From: Macrophomina tecta
Taxonomy: Eukaryota > Ascomycota > Dothideomycetes > Botryosphaeriales > Botryosphaeriaceae
Reading direction: 5' to 3'
Assembly: GCA_024180945.1 (NCBI GenBank)
Contig: JAKSGN010000035.1
Location: 2,294,001 to 2,358,000 of the forward strand
Length of the DNA stretch: 64,000 bases
The notes beneath the pieces were generated by a model. The model did no database searches. It saw only the letters and a list, made by a program, of their open reading frames with translations, and had not been told where the DNA came from. Below are positions 45,494 through 55,896 of this stretch, piece after piece. Position numbers and translations under genes: made by a program. Each line of letters starts with the position of its first letter. Positions within the stretch are counted from its first letter, which is position 1.

Positions 45494-45758
45494 ATGCTTG
45501 CCAAGTCCATCTTCGTCGTCGCAGCCTTCGCCGCGAGCGTCCTCGCCGCTCCCACTCTCGAGCGCCGTCAGCGTGGCTACATCACACTCTGTTTCCTCCT
45601 ATAACTTTGCAGATGTCGAGGGCGACATGACCTGTGGTGGCGTGTGCTGCGCCAGAGACGACCTCGGGAGGCCAGTTAATGTTGGCTGTCTCCTTGTTCA
45701 TGTACATTGTGGCATGATATGTGGTAGCAAAAGGTCACGAGATTGGGAAGAAAGATAA
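45494..45758 (+). CDS. Small Cys-rich secreted protein, effector-like
   Basis: Two exons, 45494-45572 and 45613-45758, 74 residues; the intron is 40 nt (donor GTGGCT), or 46 nt with a donor 6 bases upstream that keeps the same frame. Signal peptide [20 protein letters not shown], then a dibasic LERR processing site, then a short domain with six cysteines: TCGGVCC early and GC...HC...IC late. Size, signal peptide, Kex2-type site and paired cysteines are those of small secreted effector or antimicrobial-like proteins. No family recognised. The intronless reading stops after 36 residues, so splicing is needed to reach the cysteines. Confidence 0.6.
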
Positions 45759-46677
45759 ACACGTGAGCTTGGCACTCTTGTATATTCATGACGTCCAGCA
45801 CTATTACTGTGTTCGGCGCCATATCTTTTGTCGGCGCTCGCGGGCCAACAGGGTTTGGTGGCTATACACGGTTTCGAACGTAAAGAACAATAGATTCTCT
45901 GCTCCTACTTGCTTGGCGGTATAGCACTGCGCGGAGTTGTTTCGCGGCGAAATGAGGCTCTTTCCCTTTAGTAAAAGGTATACTTCCATGTAGGTTAGAG
46001 GTGTTAATAATCGTTGTGCTTTTTTAGCTACTAGATAGCAGGATTCGTATTTAGGCGGACGCTTGTCGTGATTGCACGATAGAACGAGTAGTGTCTAGAT
46101 AATTGATGATTGATGATTGATGGAGAGGTCCCAGTCTAAGCTATCTAGCTAATACCTATCGCCTTCCTTCGAAATGGAAGGCCCGTGGATGCCCGCCTTC
46201 TCTCGCCCGGGGAGGGCTTTCTTCTAGCGCCTCCCCTCTCCGCATCCTGTCAGACCTACTGATTAAGCGCCTAGTCCGCCGTAGACCAAAAGGCCATGTC
46301 GACATTCCCCATTTCTCGCGGGCATCTGTCACGGGAGCAACCGGTTGGGCAGCACATAGGCAGGCGGGCCCATTGCCCTGACACTTAGCCGTAGCTGAAC
46401 CTGCGCTAACAAAATTGCAAACGCGTGATATGTGACGGATATAGCCGAGGATAAGGAAGAAGGCAAAGGCGACGCACGCAGCAGGAAAGGGGAACATGGA
46501 TTAACCAACGCAAAGATCAAGACTAATCAACAAATAGACAATAAACCCGCAGACCGTCTCAGACCCTCCCCTCCTATCCCGCAAGCCTGGCCAGTGGCCA
46601 CCCCAATAGCCATACCACCCACCAACTCTGGCTAATCAATGGCCAACCAGGATCGCTCCATCATGCTCATCTATTAT
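45759..46677. other. A+T-rich region, start of relic zone
   Basis: 0.9 kb with no supported gene. A 113-codon minus frame at 46156-46497 begins with a hydrophobic stretch but shows no family motif and is not called. Confidence 0.5.
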
Positions 46678-47249
46678 CTAGAACTGGCCCATCACTTTGT
46701 GTCGTCCAGAGGTAGCCACGATGGTGTGTGGGCGCAGGCCACCTAGTTCCACTCTCCGTCAACCATAACATAACGGAATTCAATAAAGCAACTAGGTTCC
46801 CACTCGGCCGTCTTTCCATCAGGTAATATCCTAATATGACGAGCCCGAACCTGCCAATTCCCTATTACCTCGGTATTCTTACCGCGTGTGAAGGCCGCCG
46901 CTCCTAAGAGGTGCTGAGTCTGCACTATTAAGGGATTTAGGCAACAGATTCAATAGGTATAAGACGATAACTAACATCTTTTGTCCCCTATTAATTCGTC
47001 TCGGAATGTATCTCTGCAGAAGTCTTCCGGACGGCAACGACTAACTTGGGAGACCCCTAGCAAATCGCCATAGTCTGCTACGATTTTTGGCGCAGCTGCT
47101 GGGAGAAAAGCCGGCATGTCCTATCGCATTATCAAGAAGAGGGATAGGCGGCATACTCAGGTAGTCAACTTACCTTTGTTGTCCCAAGCAATAGCCCGTT
47201 TCAAGGTAAGCTTACGGAACATCTGCTCGTCTGCATAGGTGTAATCCAT
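46678..47249 (-). pseudogene. Scytalone-dehydratase-like (SnoaL_4-type) gene, broken
   Basis: Read on the minus strand, the segments line up in order with scytalone-dehydratase-like proteins of the NTF2 fold. Exon 1 (47249-47174) ends LKRAIAWDNK, matching the start of the active-site helix before the family's DW. The next segment reads DMPAFLPAAAPKIVADYGDL, then CRPEDF, DELIGDKR, LQTQHLLG and GNWQVRARHIR, matching family blocks of the type P-x-E-x-F, L-G-D, T-Q-H-x-I-G and Y-H-Q-x-R-x-x-H. Two breaks occur: no acceptor joins exon 1 in frame to the DMPAF segment (the only AG there is one base off), and after VDGEWN an immediate stop falls where the next frame continues GGLRP. Skipping to an acceptor at 47057 gives an open 112-residue product lacking about 20 core residues. 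Most likely a pseudogene. Confidence 0.55.
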
Positions 47250-47808
47250 TTTCGAAGTCGAAATACGCTCTTGAGTTATAACCAGCGAAAGGAGTACAAA
47301 ACTCCATATTGGATTCAGAAGCAGAACTTTTTATATTAACCAGTGGCCTTGCCCCTAAAACAAACTATTAGATAAGGTCGGATATTATCATGTCCGAACG
47401 CCGATACACCGACGAAGGAGATCGAATAACTTAACGTCTAAACACCGACAGACAGACGAAGAAGATCGAATAACTTAGATTGCATTATAAAAGGGTAACC
47501 AGCTACAATCAATAAGTATTACGACTCCACCCTGAGATAACCGCTGTGTACTACGTACGAGTATTATGATGCAGTCAAGTCAGATAAGAAGCTATACTTA
47601 AAATACGAACGCAGTAACTGTCGTTAATGCAATTAGAAGCCACTGCTATCTCTTTTTATATTTTATCGTTCATTTTTCTAATGAATGTTTTCGCTGCGTA
47701 AATGTTATTGCACTTAATATCAGCTATTCCTCCGATTGACCGTGCACAGGGCCTAATCAGAACAAACGGCCAGCTAAATAAGATACTAAGAATTAAAAAG
47801 AGTGCTGT
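47250..47808. other. A+T-rich stretch with short direct repeats, possible LTR remnant
   Basis: A segment of the type CACCGAC...GAAGATCGAATAACTTA occurs twice, near 47407-47433 and 47442-47477, followed by TATAAAAGGG at about 47487 and an AATAAG signal. The order repeat, TATA, polyadenylation signal resembles part of a retroelement LTR, but terminal TG..CA and a target-site duplication could not be fixed. Confidence 0.3.
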
Positions 47809-48453
47809 TTGTTTTGCGAGAGGAAGATGGCTGCTTGGGAAATCTGGAAGAAAATCAGGGAGAGCATGCCTATGAGAAGCGCTCGGAAACACGTATTAAA
47901 TGTTCTTGGAAATGGGATGAGCAAAGCCGACCCTGAGAGAAAGAGAGAGGCCGCTTCCGCGGGGGTTGACATCTGGGAGAGCTTCGAACCGAACGTACTA
48001 ATCGATGGATTCCACTTCATGAACTGGATGAAGCTTTAGCCATCCGGAACTGGACCAGTATGCTGAAGAGCTGAATTGGCGTGGTATTTCGAGCCGGTTG
48101 ATTGAGGCGCTCTACCGGGGTACTACGGTCCACTACGCGAGTACGAACCGAAAATACCGCTACGTAGTTGAACTGCTGTTTAGAAAAGGCATCTTGCGCG
48201 TCGTTATTGCCGCCGGCGCGCTGGCCCTAAGAATCAACATGCCTTGTAAGACGGTGGTCTTTTGCGGCGATTGGGTATTCCTTTCGGCTCTTAATCCCCG
48301 CCAGACGGCTGGTCATGCCGACCTAAAGGATTCGACGAGCTGGGTAATATCGTTTTCCATGACATCTTCGTGTTAAAAGTCGGCCGGTTACTTAGCTCCC
48401 GACTGCCGGATCTGATTGGCTGTTTCCCTATTGCACTACAGATACAGGAGTAA
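47809..48453 (+). pseudogene. DDX60-type DExD/H-box helicase fragment, frameshifted
   Basis: Three consecutive frames continue one protein. 47809 to about 48030 encodes a Lys/Arg/Glu-rich linker ending IWESFEP...DGFHF. About 48032-48330 encodes WRGISSRLIEALYRG, NRKYRYVVELLFRKG, LRVVIAAGALALRINMPCK and TVVFCGDWVFLSALNPRQ, matching helicase motifs Ia-C to V of the DDX60/Ski2-like family (family form ATGTLALGINMPCKTVVFxGDS). From about 48322 the frame shifts again and reads KGFDELGNIVFH and LSSRLPDL, the expected continuation of motif VI. Motif VI itself is damaged (AGHAD for AGRAGRRG). No N-terminal ATPase motifs lie upstream in this window. It is a truncated, decayed copy. DDX60 relatives are large RNA helicases tied to antiviral defence in animals; their fungal role is unknown. 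Confidence 0.8.
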
Positions 48454-48767
48454 TCAGTAGCGACGCGGCGAATCCCAAAGTAAAACACCGACCAGCGCAT
48501 CACAACTACGCCCAAGAAACCAAAGGGCTTTGGACAACGAAATCCTTAATAGGCGCGCTCCACATCTGCCGAAGCACCTGCCGCATTCCCACTGCCAAGA
48601 ACCAAACACGAACCAGCATACTTTTAAACTCCGCCAACGCCCGAAAATGCACGACGATCCCTAAATCCGCTATCGTCAAAAATCACACAAGAGCTTAATG
48701 TCTCACAGCCAAGACTCCCGCACAGCCGCCGAATACGACGACGAAAGCAACACCTGCCACCAATATC
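48454..48767. other. Relic flank
   Basis: 314 bases between the helicase relic and the transporter stop; no further helicase similarity recognised. Confidence 0.5.
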
Positions 48768-50223
48768 TTAAAACTTAACCCTAAAATTCCACCTGACCGC
48801 CAACCCATATGCGACGACAAAACACACCAGCCCAGCTCCAAACACCGCGCCACTGAACGTAATCAAGCCATCATAATTCGGGGCACTCCCGTGGCCCGTC
48901 TCCAAGATAGCGCCGGCGATCGGAATCCCGACAAGCGTGCCAAAGCTCACGATGAAGTACGTGGTCCCATACCTCTTCCCGTAGTCCTCCGTGCGACAGA
49001 TCTGTGCGACACAGACTGGTGTGACGCCAATGATGGAGCCGGAGCTAAATCCGAAAGCTACGGCGTACGCGACGACACGGGCGCGATCACCGTCGGCGCC
49101 GAGCCAGAGAAGGGAGACGAGGGTGCAGGCGGCTGAGGTGAGCACCATGACGCGGAAGCGGCCGCAGGCGTCGGCGAGCCAGCCAGCGAGGCCGCGGCCG
49201 ACGACGCTAGCGGCGTTGAGGAAAACAAGGAGATGGAAGGCGAAGTCGTGCTGGAAGCCTTGGTGGAGGGCGTACGAGGGCAGATAGGTGACGGGGATGA
49301 AGAGGGCGAGCTCGAGGAAGAAGATGGCGAGGGTGGTGATGGCGTAGACACGCTCGCGGAGGGCGAGAATGTCGATGGTCGCGCCGGCCTTTTTGTTCTG
49401 AGGGAGCCGCGTGCGGATGGTGGCGACGCCGATGAGGCAGAGGACGGTGCAGATGATGCCGATGATCTGGAGGGACCGGTCAAAGCCGATGCGTTTCTCC
49501 AGATGGAGGATGATGACGGGGAAGACGGTGCCGCCGATGCCGCCGGCAGTCAGCGCGAGGCTGGTCGCCAGAGCACGACGCTGCATGAACCAGTGGCCGA
49601 CACTGACAATTGCAGGCGTGAAAATGAGGCAGCATGAGATGCCGCCGAGAATTCCCCAGTCAAGCATATATTGCCAATACTCTGGGACACGTCAAAAGTC
49701 TAGTTCCCTCTTCTTTGGGCGGGCGAACCTACCTTGGCAAACGCTAAACAGAAATACTGAAACGACAAGGCCCACGCAGCCAGGTATCAAAGTGTATTTC
49801 AGACCATAAGCATCAAATACGGGACCTACCATCAGCTTGTCAGTATGGAGCTGAGACATTGCTGAACGGAGAACACTCACCAATCTGCACACTCCCAAAA
49901 TAGACAAGGAAAGTATAAATGCTGAAGATCCAACCAATGCTGGCATATGAATGATCAGCCAGCTGGTGCGAAGAGAGCCAAGCGTGTATTACGCCCATCG
50001 AGTTCAGCATGCCAAAGGCGGCGACCATTGCGCACCAGCTCCCGAACACTACGCTCCATGCTCGAAGCCCGCCTTCAGGAAAATCGTCGGGCTCGGCATG
50101 CAGTTGTTGTGTGACTACATGTTCGTCGTGATTGGGGACCTGGGCTGTACTGAGAAGAGGCGTCGTCTCGTCAGCCCAGCGAGACGTCAAGGGACTGTGC
50201 TGTCCGTCCTCGATGTCGCTCAT
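48768..50223 (-). CDS. MFS monocarboxylate-type transporter (MCT/MCH family)
   Basis: Three exons, 50223-49881, 49825-49733 and 49681-48768, giving 449 residues. The start is taken at MSDIEDGQH; an in-frame Met 51 codons upstream lies in leader-like sequence. Acidic N-terminal tail with PDDFPEGGLRAWSVVFGSW, the entry motif of fungal MCT-like permeases, then SIGWIFSIY, a GPVFDAYG loop after the first junction, WFMQRRALATSLALTAGGIGGTVFP in the helix 4-5 region, and NAASVVGRGLAGWLADACGR in loop 8-9. About twelve helices. Known relatives carry monocarboxylates or riboflavin; some sit in metabolite clusters. Specificity unknown. Confidence 0.85.
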
Positions 50224-50842
50224 GGTTTGCGGAGCGTCCAAGAAAGGCAATCCGAGAGAGATGCTCCGTGCGTCCGCGCTTAATGTGTTGAAGGCCACGC
50301 TATTCGTTGGACGCCATTCACAACAATGGAATGGAATCGCGCTTTTATGGACATCAGTAGAAGGATGCTCTATCAATGAGATGGCGAGATTTGGTTACAT
50401 GATTGGGGCGGAGGATGGTCGGGACTTGCCCAGGTTCTGCCAGAAGATTCGAAGCTGCGTTGACAAGGGGGGGGGGGGGGGTCCCTGCGCCAAGCCTGCT
50501 CACAATCCCCCATCACCTTCTGCGGGGATCTTCCATTGCTGATTCTAGAAAAGCTTCAGAGCTACAAATAGCCCAGGACGCATATTTACCGAACGCTCAA
50601 AGACACAGCAGGCGGTCGGGAAATGTGTGAAGTGGCAGTCGGGCGAGGCAAGCGGATTCAGCGGATGTCCGGTCGTCTTCCTGCGACCCCCAGGTGGTGT
50701 TGCTCCACGCTCCCGATTCGGGAATCCAATCCTGAGATGGTTGCGTGCGCCCGGACCTCCACGGGCCGTTGTGGGCCCTGTATGGCATCATATTGACAAG
50801 CCAACTTTGGAAACAGCGGTATGTCCTGTCGCTTCGTATCAC
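50224..50842. other. Intergenic region
   Basis: 619 bases between two minus-strand genes, containing the transporter promoter and a G-run near 50467-50480. A 3' exon of the next gene (see its entry) may reach into this stretch. Confidence 0.5.
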
Positions 50843-51583
50843 CTACGCCTGTGCAGAACCACTTACCCGGTCGAGCAAGACTTTGCCCAGCATGTGGACG
50901 TACTTTCTAATGTTTGCTCCCGGGTTTTGGTGCAGAATCGACAAAACAGCTGACTCGACCAAGGGCCATCGCGTCATCAGAATGTCGATCATCTGCATCA
51001 ATTGCGCAGGGCTCAGGCCAGAGTCAGGGTCGGGCTGGTGGACGATTTGCGGAGCAAGCGAAGGAGCCGACCTCCTTGATGGGCGCAGACGGTGATGACG
51101 GCGCCGCGCCGAGGGCCCGCTTTGGCTGTGTGAACGAAATAGCTGGAGCCGCTCTTCCACCTGGTCGCAACTCGTTTCCAGGTCCTTCTCGAGCACATAG
51201 AATTCTTCATTCGTGCTGGTCGGTTTTGCTTCGTCTTCCGATCCCTCCGCCTGTTCAAGCATGATGTCCAGCATATCAAGAACCACGAAGAGCGGACTCG
51301 TGGCTGGCGTGTCGGGGATCTTCGGCAGAGTGTGTGGATTCTGCGACCAATGCGTCCTCTGGTCCATGTTTGGCGAAGGTGGAGGCGGAGAAGGGCGCAA
51401 GAACGTTGGATCAAATCCGCCCACTACAGTTTCGTCACTCGAGACGGACGAAGAATCGGAATCGTCCAAGTAGTTGCTCTCAAGAGGCGACCACATGGGC
51501 TCGGCAAAGATCTTTTGAGGGGTTTGGATCTCGGTGAGCAGAGCATGGTAGGCGGTCGAGAGGTCCGGGGTGATCTGCTCCAT
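50843..51583 (-). CDS. Uncharacterised Ser/Pro-rich protein
   Basis: A single open frame of 246 residues starting MEQITPDLSTAYHAL. It has an acidic Ser-rich segment (DDSDSSSVSSDETVV), a Pro-rich segment, a short hydrophobic helix (FVVLDMLDIMLEQ), a basic patch (ARRRHHRLRPSRR) and a C-terminal helical region (QLMQMIDILMTRWPLVESAVLSI). The basic patch and acidic segments suggest a nuclear regulatory protein, but no DNA-binding domain is seen. GTAAGT falls in frame near the end, so the last six residues may be intron and a further exon may start at an AAG acceptor about 60 bases on. Not recognised. Confidence 0.5.
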   Translation of the reverse strand: MEQITPDLSTAYHALLTEIQTPQKIFAEPMWSPLESNYLDDSDSSSVSSDETVVGGFDPTFLRPSPPPPSPNMDQRTHWSQNPHTLPKIPDTPATSPLFVVLDMLDIMLEQAEGSEDEAKPTSTNEEFYVLEKDLETSCDQVEERLQLFRSHSQSGPSARRRHHRLRPSRRSAPSLAPQIVHQPDPDSGLSPAQLMQMIDILMTRWPLVESAVLSILHQNPGANIRKYVHMLGKVLLDRVSGSAQA

Positions 51584-53613
51584 GATGGCAAGGCGAGGAA
51601 GACTGCGATCTAAGGCTGAGTGGCAGGGCTGATGGTTGGGCGCAGAGCGAGGCGCGGCCACCGAGTATTTGAGGAGAGATCTGCCTCCGGGACGATCCGT
51701 GCTCTGTCGGCGGTAGGACGGAAATCAATAGGAATATATTAGGTGGCGAGGCTTATGATAGTTGGGGTATGGCTGTGAAGATGGTCGCAGTGCTGGCCGG
51801 CAGGGGGCGTTTGCAACATCTGGGCAATACGCAGGCGGCGACTTTGAGACGGAAGAGGCACGACAGAAGAGCATGGGTGCCCACAAGTAGGTAGCGAGAC
51901 GGGCGGCAGGCCGCTTCGGACAGGCTGGTTGGCAGGGGATGATCGTCGCCGGGCAAGCCGGTTGGCAGGCGGGATGACCCAAAGAAGAAAAAGCAATTAT
52001 TCGAGCGGCGAGGCGGGCTGAAATTACAGGGCGTGGACCGGGCATAGAAGTTTGACGAACTCTAGCTCCTCTGAAGGCGCAGGACGTGGGTGCACCCTGC
52101 GGCCGTTGGGAGGGCGCCAATCACAACGGCGTCGATGAGGCCGAGGCCGCCAGTTGCTGTCAGCATCGCGGATAAGCCACGCGACGTGACAGAAGTTAAG
52201 GCTAGTCGGCGCCACACAGCCCATGTCGCTACGGCTTGCTATTGAGTGGCTGGCGCTTGACAAGTGTTCGCGATCGGCCTCACAAGCGAAATAAATCATG
52301 AGGCGCGGAGGCTCTCATGGCTGGCTGCTACATGCTCACGAAAAGAGCCGCGCCGACTCGACCGTCTTGAAACAGGCGCTCTCCAGCCCGAGGCCATGCG
52401 TGCGCTGTCCAGGGCGCCACGGCAGCAGCCAACCTAAGTGAAACGCAGGGAGGGAGTGAGCAGAAGGGCCGTCCCGAAGCTCCCGAAGAGACGTAGATTG
52501 ACGCGTTCAGAAGGGCATGAATCCAGGCGGCGAAAGAGGAAAAGACGCAGCGTGATGAAGGAAAGGCGGGCAATACCGCAGGAATTATGTCAATCGGCGC
52601 ATGGCGCCAGGAAAGGAGGTCCTCCTGGGTGTCGGGCAGCAGGCAGAGAGCCGAAGGTCTCAGCCGTGCAGCGAGATGGGCCAGCTGGTGAGGCCCAGAG
52701 GCGAAGTATCCAGGGACCTGGGCGTCTGCATGGGGAATTGCAGTCGCATCGCCCCCAGATAAGCTCGTGCGCCATGTATGCATTCGTCCTCAAGCCGAGC
52801 ACCGAATCCGTCGTGACCCCGCATCGGACGAGCGATCCAAGTCAGCGTGTGCTGGCTACTGCCACTTCCGGCTCGAGCAGCTCGTCGCGACATGGGCAGA
52901 GTGAGTGGAATTGGAATGTTGGCGAGCAAGAGGCGGGTATATACATGGCTGAGACTCCCGTGTCGCAGCGCACCGACGCGCCAAAGACTCAGCTTTCACC
53001 GCCCCAGCAACTGCGCGCCTTGCAGCAGCACATCTCACGAGCATCTCCGGAGCGTTGTCGCCCAGACCAGCCCCAGTGGTATCATGCCGAGGACGGAAGT
53101 CAAGGCTGGTCTGGCGGAGGCGCGGAAGGCGTCGGTGGTTTGCCAAGTTGCACCAGGGCAACCGCGTCGTGAGGCTGGCTGCGTTTGTGCACAGGACGGG
53201 CGACGGCGTGGAGACGGCGTGCGAAGCGAACGCGTACCTGAGCGACGCGATGAGGTAAGACAGCAGCTGGGGAGGAGTGAAACGAGAAGGGGGCGCCTCG
53301 GCGGAGGATGGAGGGTGGAGGTGGGCGAGCGGAGGCCTGCAAGCGGAAGGCGGAACTCGGGCCTGAGGCACACATCCACTGGTACGTCGCCGCCATCGCC
53401 GCCGAATCACCGCCGCTGTCGCCCATCACCACCGCCTGCGTTGCCCAGCCGTCGCTCGACCACGGGTTGATCTGTATCCAACGTCTCGCCGCACGCAGCA
53501 CTGTGGTCGCAAACGGTCTCACGCTGTCGCCATGCACGACTACAAGAACCTGTGCCCGCTGGGCCCATTTCACCACCACAACCACCCATTCGCTCCATCA
53601 GCACTCGCTCAAC
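51584..53613. other. Intergenic region with overlapping chance frames
   Basis: 2 kb, G+C-rich and therefore poor in stops: frames at 52438-53172 and 52847-53470 (plus) and 52856-53410 (minus) overlap and are Arg/Ser/Pro-rich without motifs. Judged non-coding; it includes the promoter of the wall protein. Confidence 0.55.
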
Positions 53614-54630
53614 ATGCAGTCCTGCGCACTCATTGCCACCTCCTTCAACTTCCTGCTTGCCCTGGCCGCCGCGAGTCCTCAGTATGCCACTCCAGCCACC
53701 CCGGTCTACACTCCGCCCGCTGTGCCCTCCGTCTACTCCAGCCCACCGCCGCCTTCGTCAAGGTCTGCCACAACTCCGCCTCCCTACGTCACCCCCACCC
53801 CGAAGCCTGACCTGACCACCCTCTACTTCACCGCCTCCTCGCGAGTCACCATCACTAGCTGTCCGCCCACCGTGACCGTGTGTCCGACACGCTCTACCGC
53901 TTACGTGACCACCACCACTTACATCTATACCACCGTTTGTCCGGTCTCCGACGTTCCCAAGGTCAGCTCCTCCTTCAAGTATAACCCGCCGCCGCCGCCG
54001 CCTCCGCCGAGCACCTACAAGCCTGTGAATTCTACGGCCAATCCCCAACCACCGGCGAGCAGCTCCAAGTCAACAGCGCCACCGGCCTCTGCCTCTTCGC
54101 GCTCCAATTCCACCGTTAACACGAGGACCTCGACCACTAGTACTAGCCAGGCGACTGTCATCAATACGCGCCCTAGCTCTGCCGCCGCCTCTTCGTCCGC
54201 CGGTGGGGGTGTGCCAGTGCCCATTCCCGTGCCGGGCGGCTCTAGTGCGGCAGTTCCCAGCCAGCCTGGTGCTTCTGCCCCCGGCCAATCCGGCGCACCT
54301 GTTGCGAGCCAGCCTGGAGCATCCGCGCCTGGCACCACCGCTCCGGCTCAACCTGGTGCGTCTGCTCCGGCCGGCTCTGCCCCTGCAGGATCTGCTCCGG
54401 CTGGCTCTGCTCCAGTAGCGTCTGCACCTGCTGGTAGTGCACCTGCTGGATCTGCACCTGCTGGATCTGCACCCGCAGGCAATGTGCCGGTGGCTACCAC
54501 AGGCTCACCCGCCGGAACTCCCGGTGTTCCCGGCTCAACTCCCATGCCGTTCCCTGGAGCTGCCGAGAAGCTGTCGGTTAGTGGCGCACTTGGTGGCATC
54601 CTTGCAGCAGTCGCCTTCTTTGCCCTCTGA
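53614..54630 (+). CDS. Pro/Ser/Thr-rich GPI-type cell-wall protein
   Basis: Single exon, 338 residues. The start is placed at MQSCALIATSFNFLLALAAA, a signal peptide, though the frame is open 102 codons further upstream. A Pro-rich N-terminal part leads to a short block VTITSCPPTVTVCPTRSTAYVTTTTYIYTTVCP (shown here as VTITSCPPTVTVCP and TTVCP), a Cys/Thr module common in fungal wall proteins. A Pro run, a Ser/Thr-rich stretch and tandem PAGSA-type repeats follow. The C-terminus ends LGGILAAVAFFAL behind small residues, fitting GPI attachment. Heavily O-glycosylated structural or adhesive wall protein; no enzyme domain. Confidence 0.75.
   Translation: MQSCALIATSFNFLLALAAASPQYATPATPVYTPPAVPSVYSSPPPPSSRSATTPPPYVTPTPKPDLTTLYFTASSRVTITSCPPTVTVCPTRSTAYVTTTTYIYTTVCPVSDVPKVSSSFKYNPPPPPPPPSTYKPVNSTANPQPPASSSKSTAPPASASSRSNSTVNTRTSTTSTSQATVINTRPSSAAASSSAGGGVPVPIPVPGGSSAAVPSQPGASAPGQSGAPVASQPGASAPGTTAPAQPGASAPAGSAPAGSAPAGSAPVASAPAGSAPAGSAPAGSAPAGNVPVATTGSPAGTPGVPGSTPMPFPGAAEKLSVSGALGGILAAVAFFAL
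54358..54480 (+). repeat. 15-nt minisatellite coding PAGSA repeats
   Basis: Imperfect tandem 15-base units encoding (A/S)-P-A-G-S, about eight copies, in the wall-protein gene. Copy number probably varies between strains. Confidence 0.8.
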
Positions 54631-55808
54631 AATGGGCCTTAATCGCCTCTAGCACATCTGTGCCTGACCGCCGTTTCTGCTCAGCAGATGAAAGTGGATT
54701 GTTCTCGGAGCAAATAGTGTATCGATAATATCGAAGAGGATCCCCTACCGGGTCTAATGTATCGAAGTAGATAGATGTAATGTAATCCACTATACGTGCA
54801 CTTGATACTGCTTCTCTGAATGAGATCGAACTAAGCGACCCTTCGTCTTGGCACCGTATCCCAAATAGACTGCCAAAGACTGGGGATTGTATTCCCTCAA
54901 CTTTTACTTGGCTCGCATCCCAACAGTTTGAGGGCCCCGCATCCGTTGATGTTACCATTCTTGCGGTCAAGGATGGTTTACTGTGCTTAACTGACTCGAG
55001 TACTCATCTTGGCTATTTTTGACTAATTATACACTGAAGCGCATCGATCGCCGGGAGTGCTAACCGATTTCGCGCACCGCCTTTAGTGTACTGCCTCTGA
55101 GGGCTAGGGTGGAGCAATAAATAAATTCCGAGTAGCCAAAGGCTGCGATACCAGACGGGACCTTCTGTATCAAACCGACCGTGGAGGCTCTTTTCGTGGG
55201 GTAGAACAGCCGACATGTCGCCGTGACTGCAACTGCCGGAGCGGATCTGGCCCGGTCATGCGGGGGCCTGAATTCGCATACAAGCACCGGCGTTGATTAC
55301 TCGATCCCGGAAGTCTTGCGAGTCGGGGCTCAGTCACCGGCTTCGGTATTTCGAGCCCAGTCGCCGAAATCTCGCCATACTACGTAATAGTGAAAAATTT
55401 AAACTTGCAGGTTTACACATGCTGAACGCTGGGGCACAGGGAAGACGGACTGTTTAGTGCGGGAAACGCGCAGCACTCGTATCAGCTGCGCGTTTTGGTA
55501 TTTCTTTTGCTTCACTCCCCGTAATCTTAGTGGCTCTTCGGTGGCAGAAACCAATCGTCTCCTTGGGGAATGCCGCAGCCTTGCTTATCTTTCTCCACAA
55601 TTACCGGTGCCATTTCTCCCTCTTTGCTTCTCCACCCTCCGGAACACATCCGCTTCCGACACCGCTACCATCACATCTCTGGGCAGCGTCATATTGCCCA
55701 ATAATGGCGAGGGCGGGGTATCTTGTCCACAGTCGCCAAGAGGTAATCTTCAGGCACGGGGCGGTAAGTAGACAAGCACGACCGAAGCACGACACATGCA
55801 CCATTTGC
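54631..55808. other. Intergenic region, no supported gene
   Basis: 1.2 kb between two plus-strand genes. No frame with motifs on either strand. Confidence 0.55.
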
Positions 55809-55816
55809 TATATAAG
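55809..55816 (+). promoter_or_regulatory. TATA box of the carboxylesterase gene
   Basis: TATATAAG only 6 bases before an ATG at 55822, too close for that ATG to be in the transcript; it therefore supports the ATG at 55897. Confidence 0.5.
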
Positions 55817-55896
55817 CCACAATGATGTTGCTGCTTGAGCTTGTTTTGAGGTGCTGTGGGAGCTTCTTCCGGCCACTGCTATCCTACCTCGACGCC

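Noticed and set aside
46156..46497. 113-codon minus frame with a hydrophobic N-terminus
   Set aside because: No cysteine pattern or domain after the first 30 residues; lies in the decayed zone.
52438..53470. Long overlapping frames in G+C-rich DNA
   Set aside because: Stop-poor composition explains them; Arg/Ser/Pro-rich, both strands alike, no motif.
55822..55896. Upstream ATG pair for the carboxylesterase
   Set aside because: A TATATAAG box lies 6 bases before it, so transcription should start downstream; the ATG at 55897 gives a good signal peptide.
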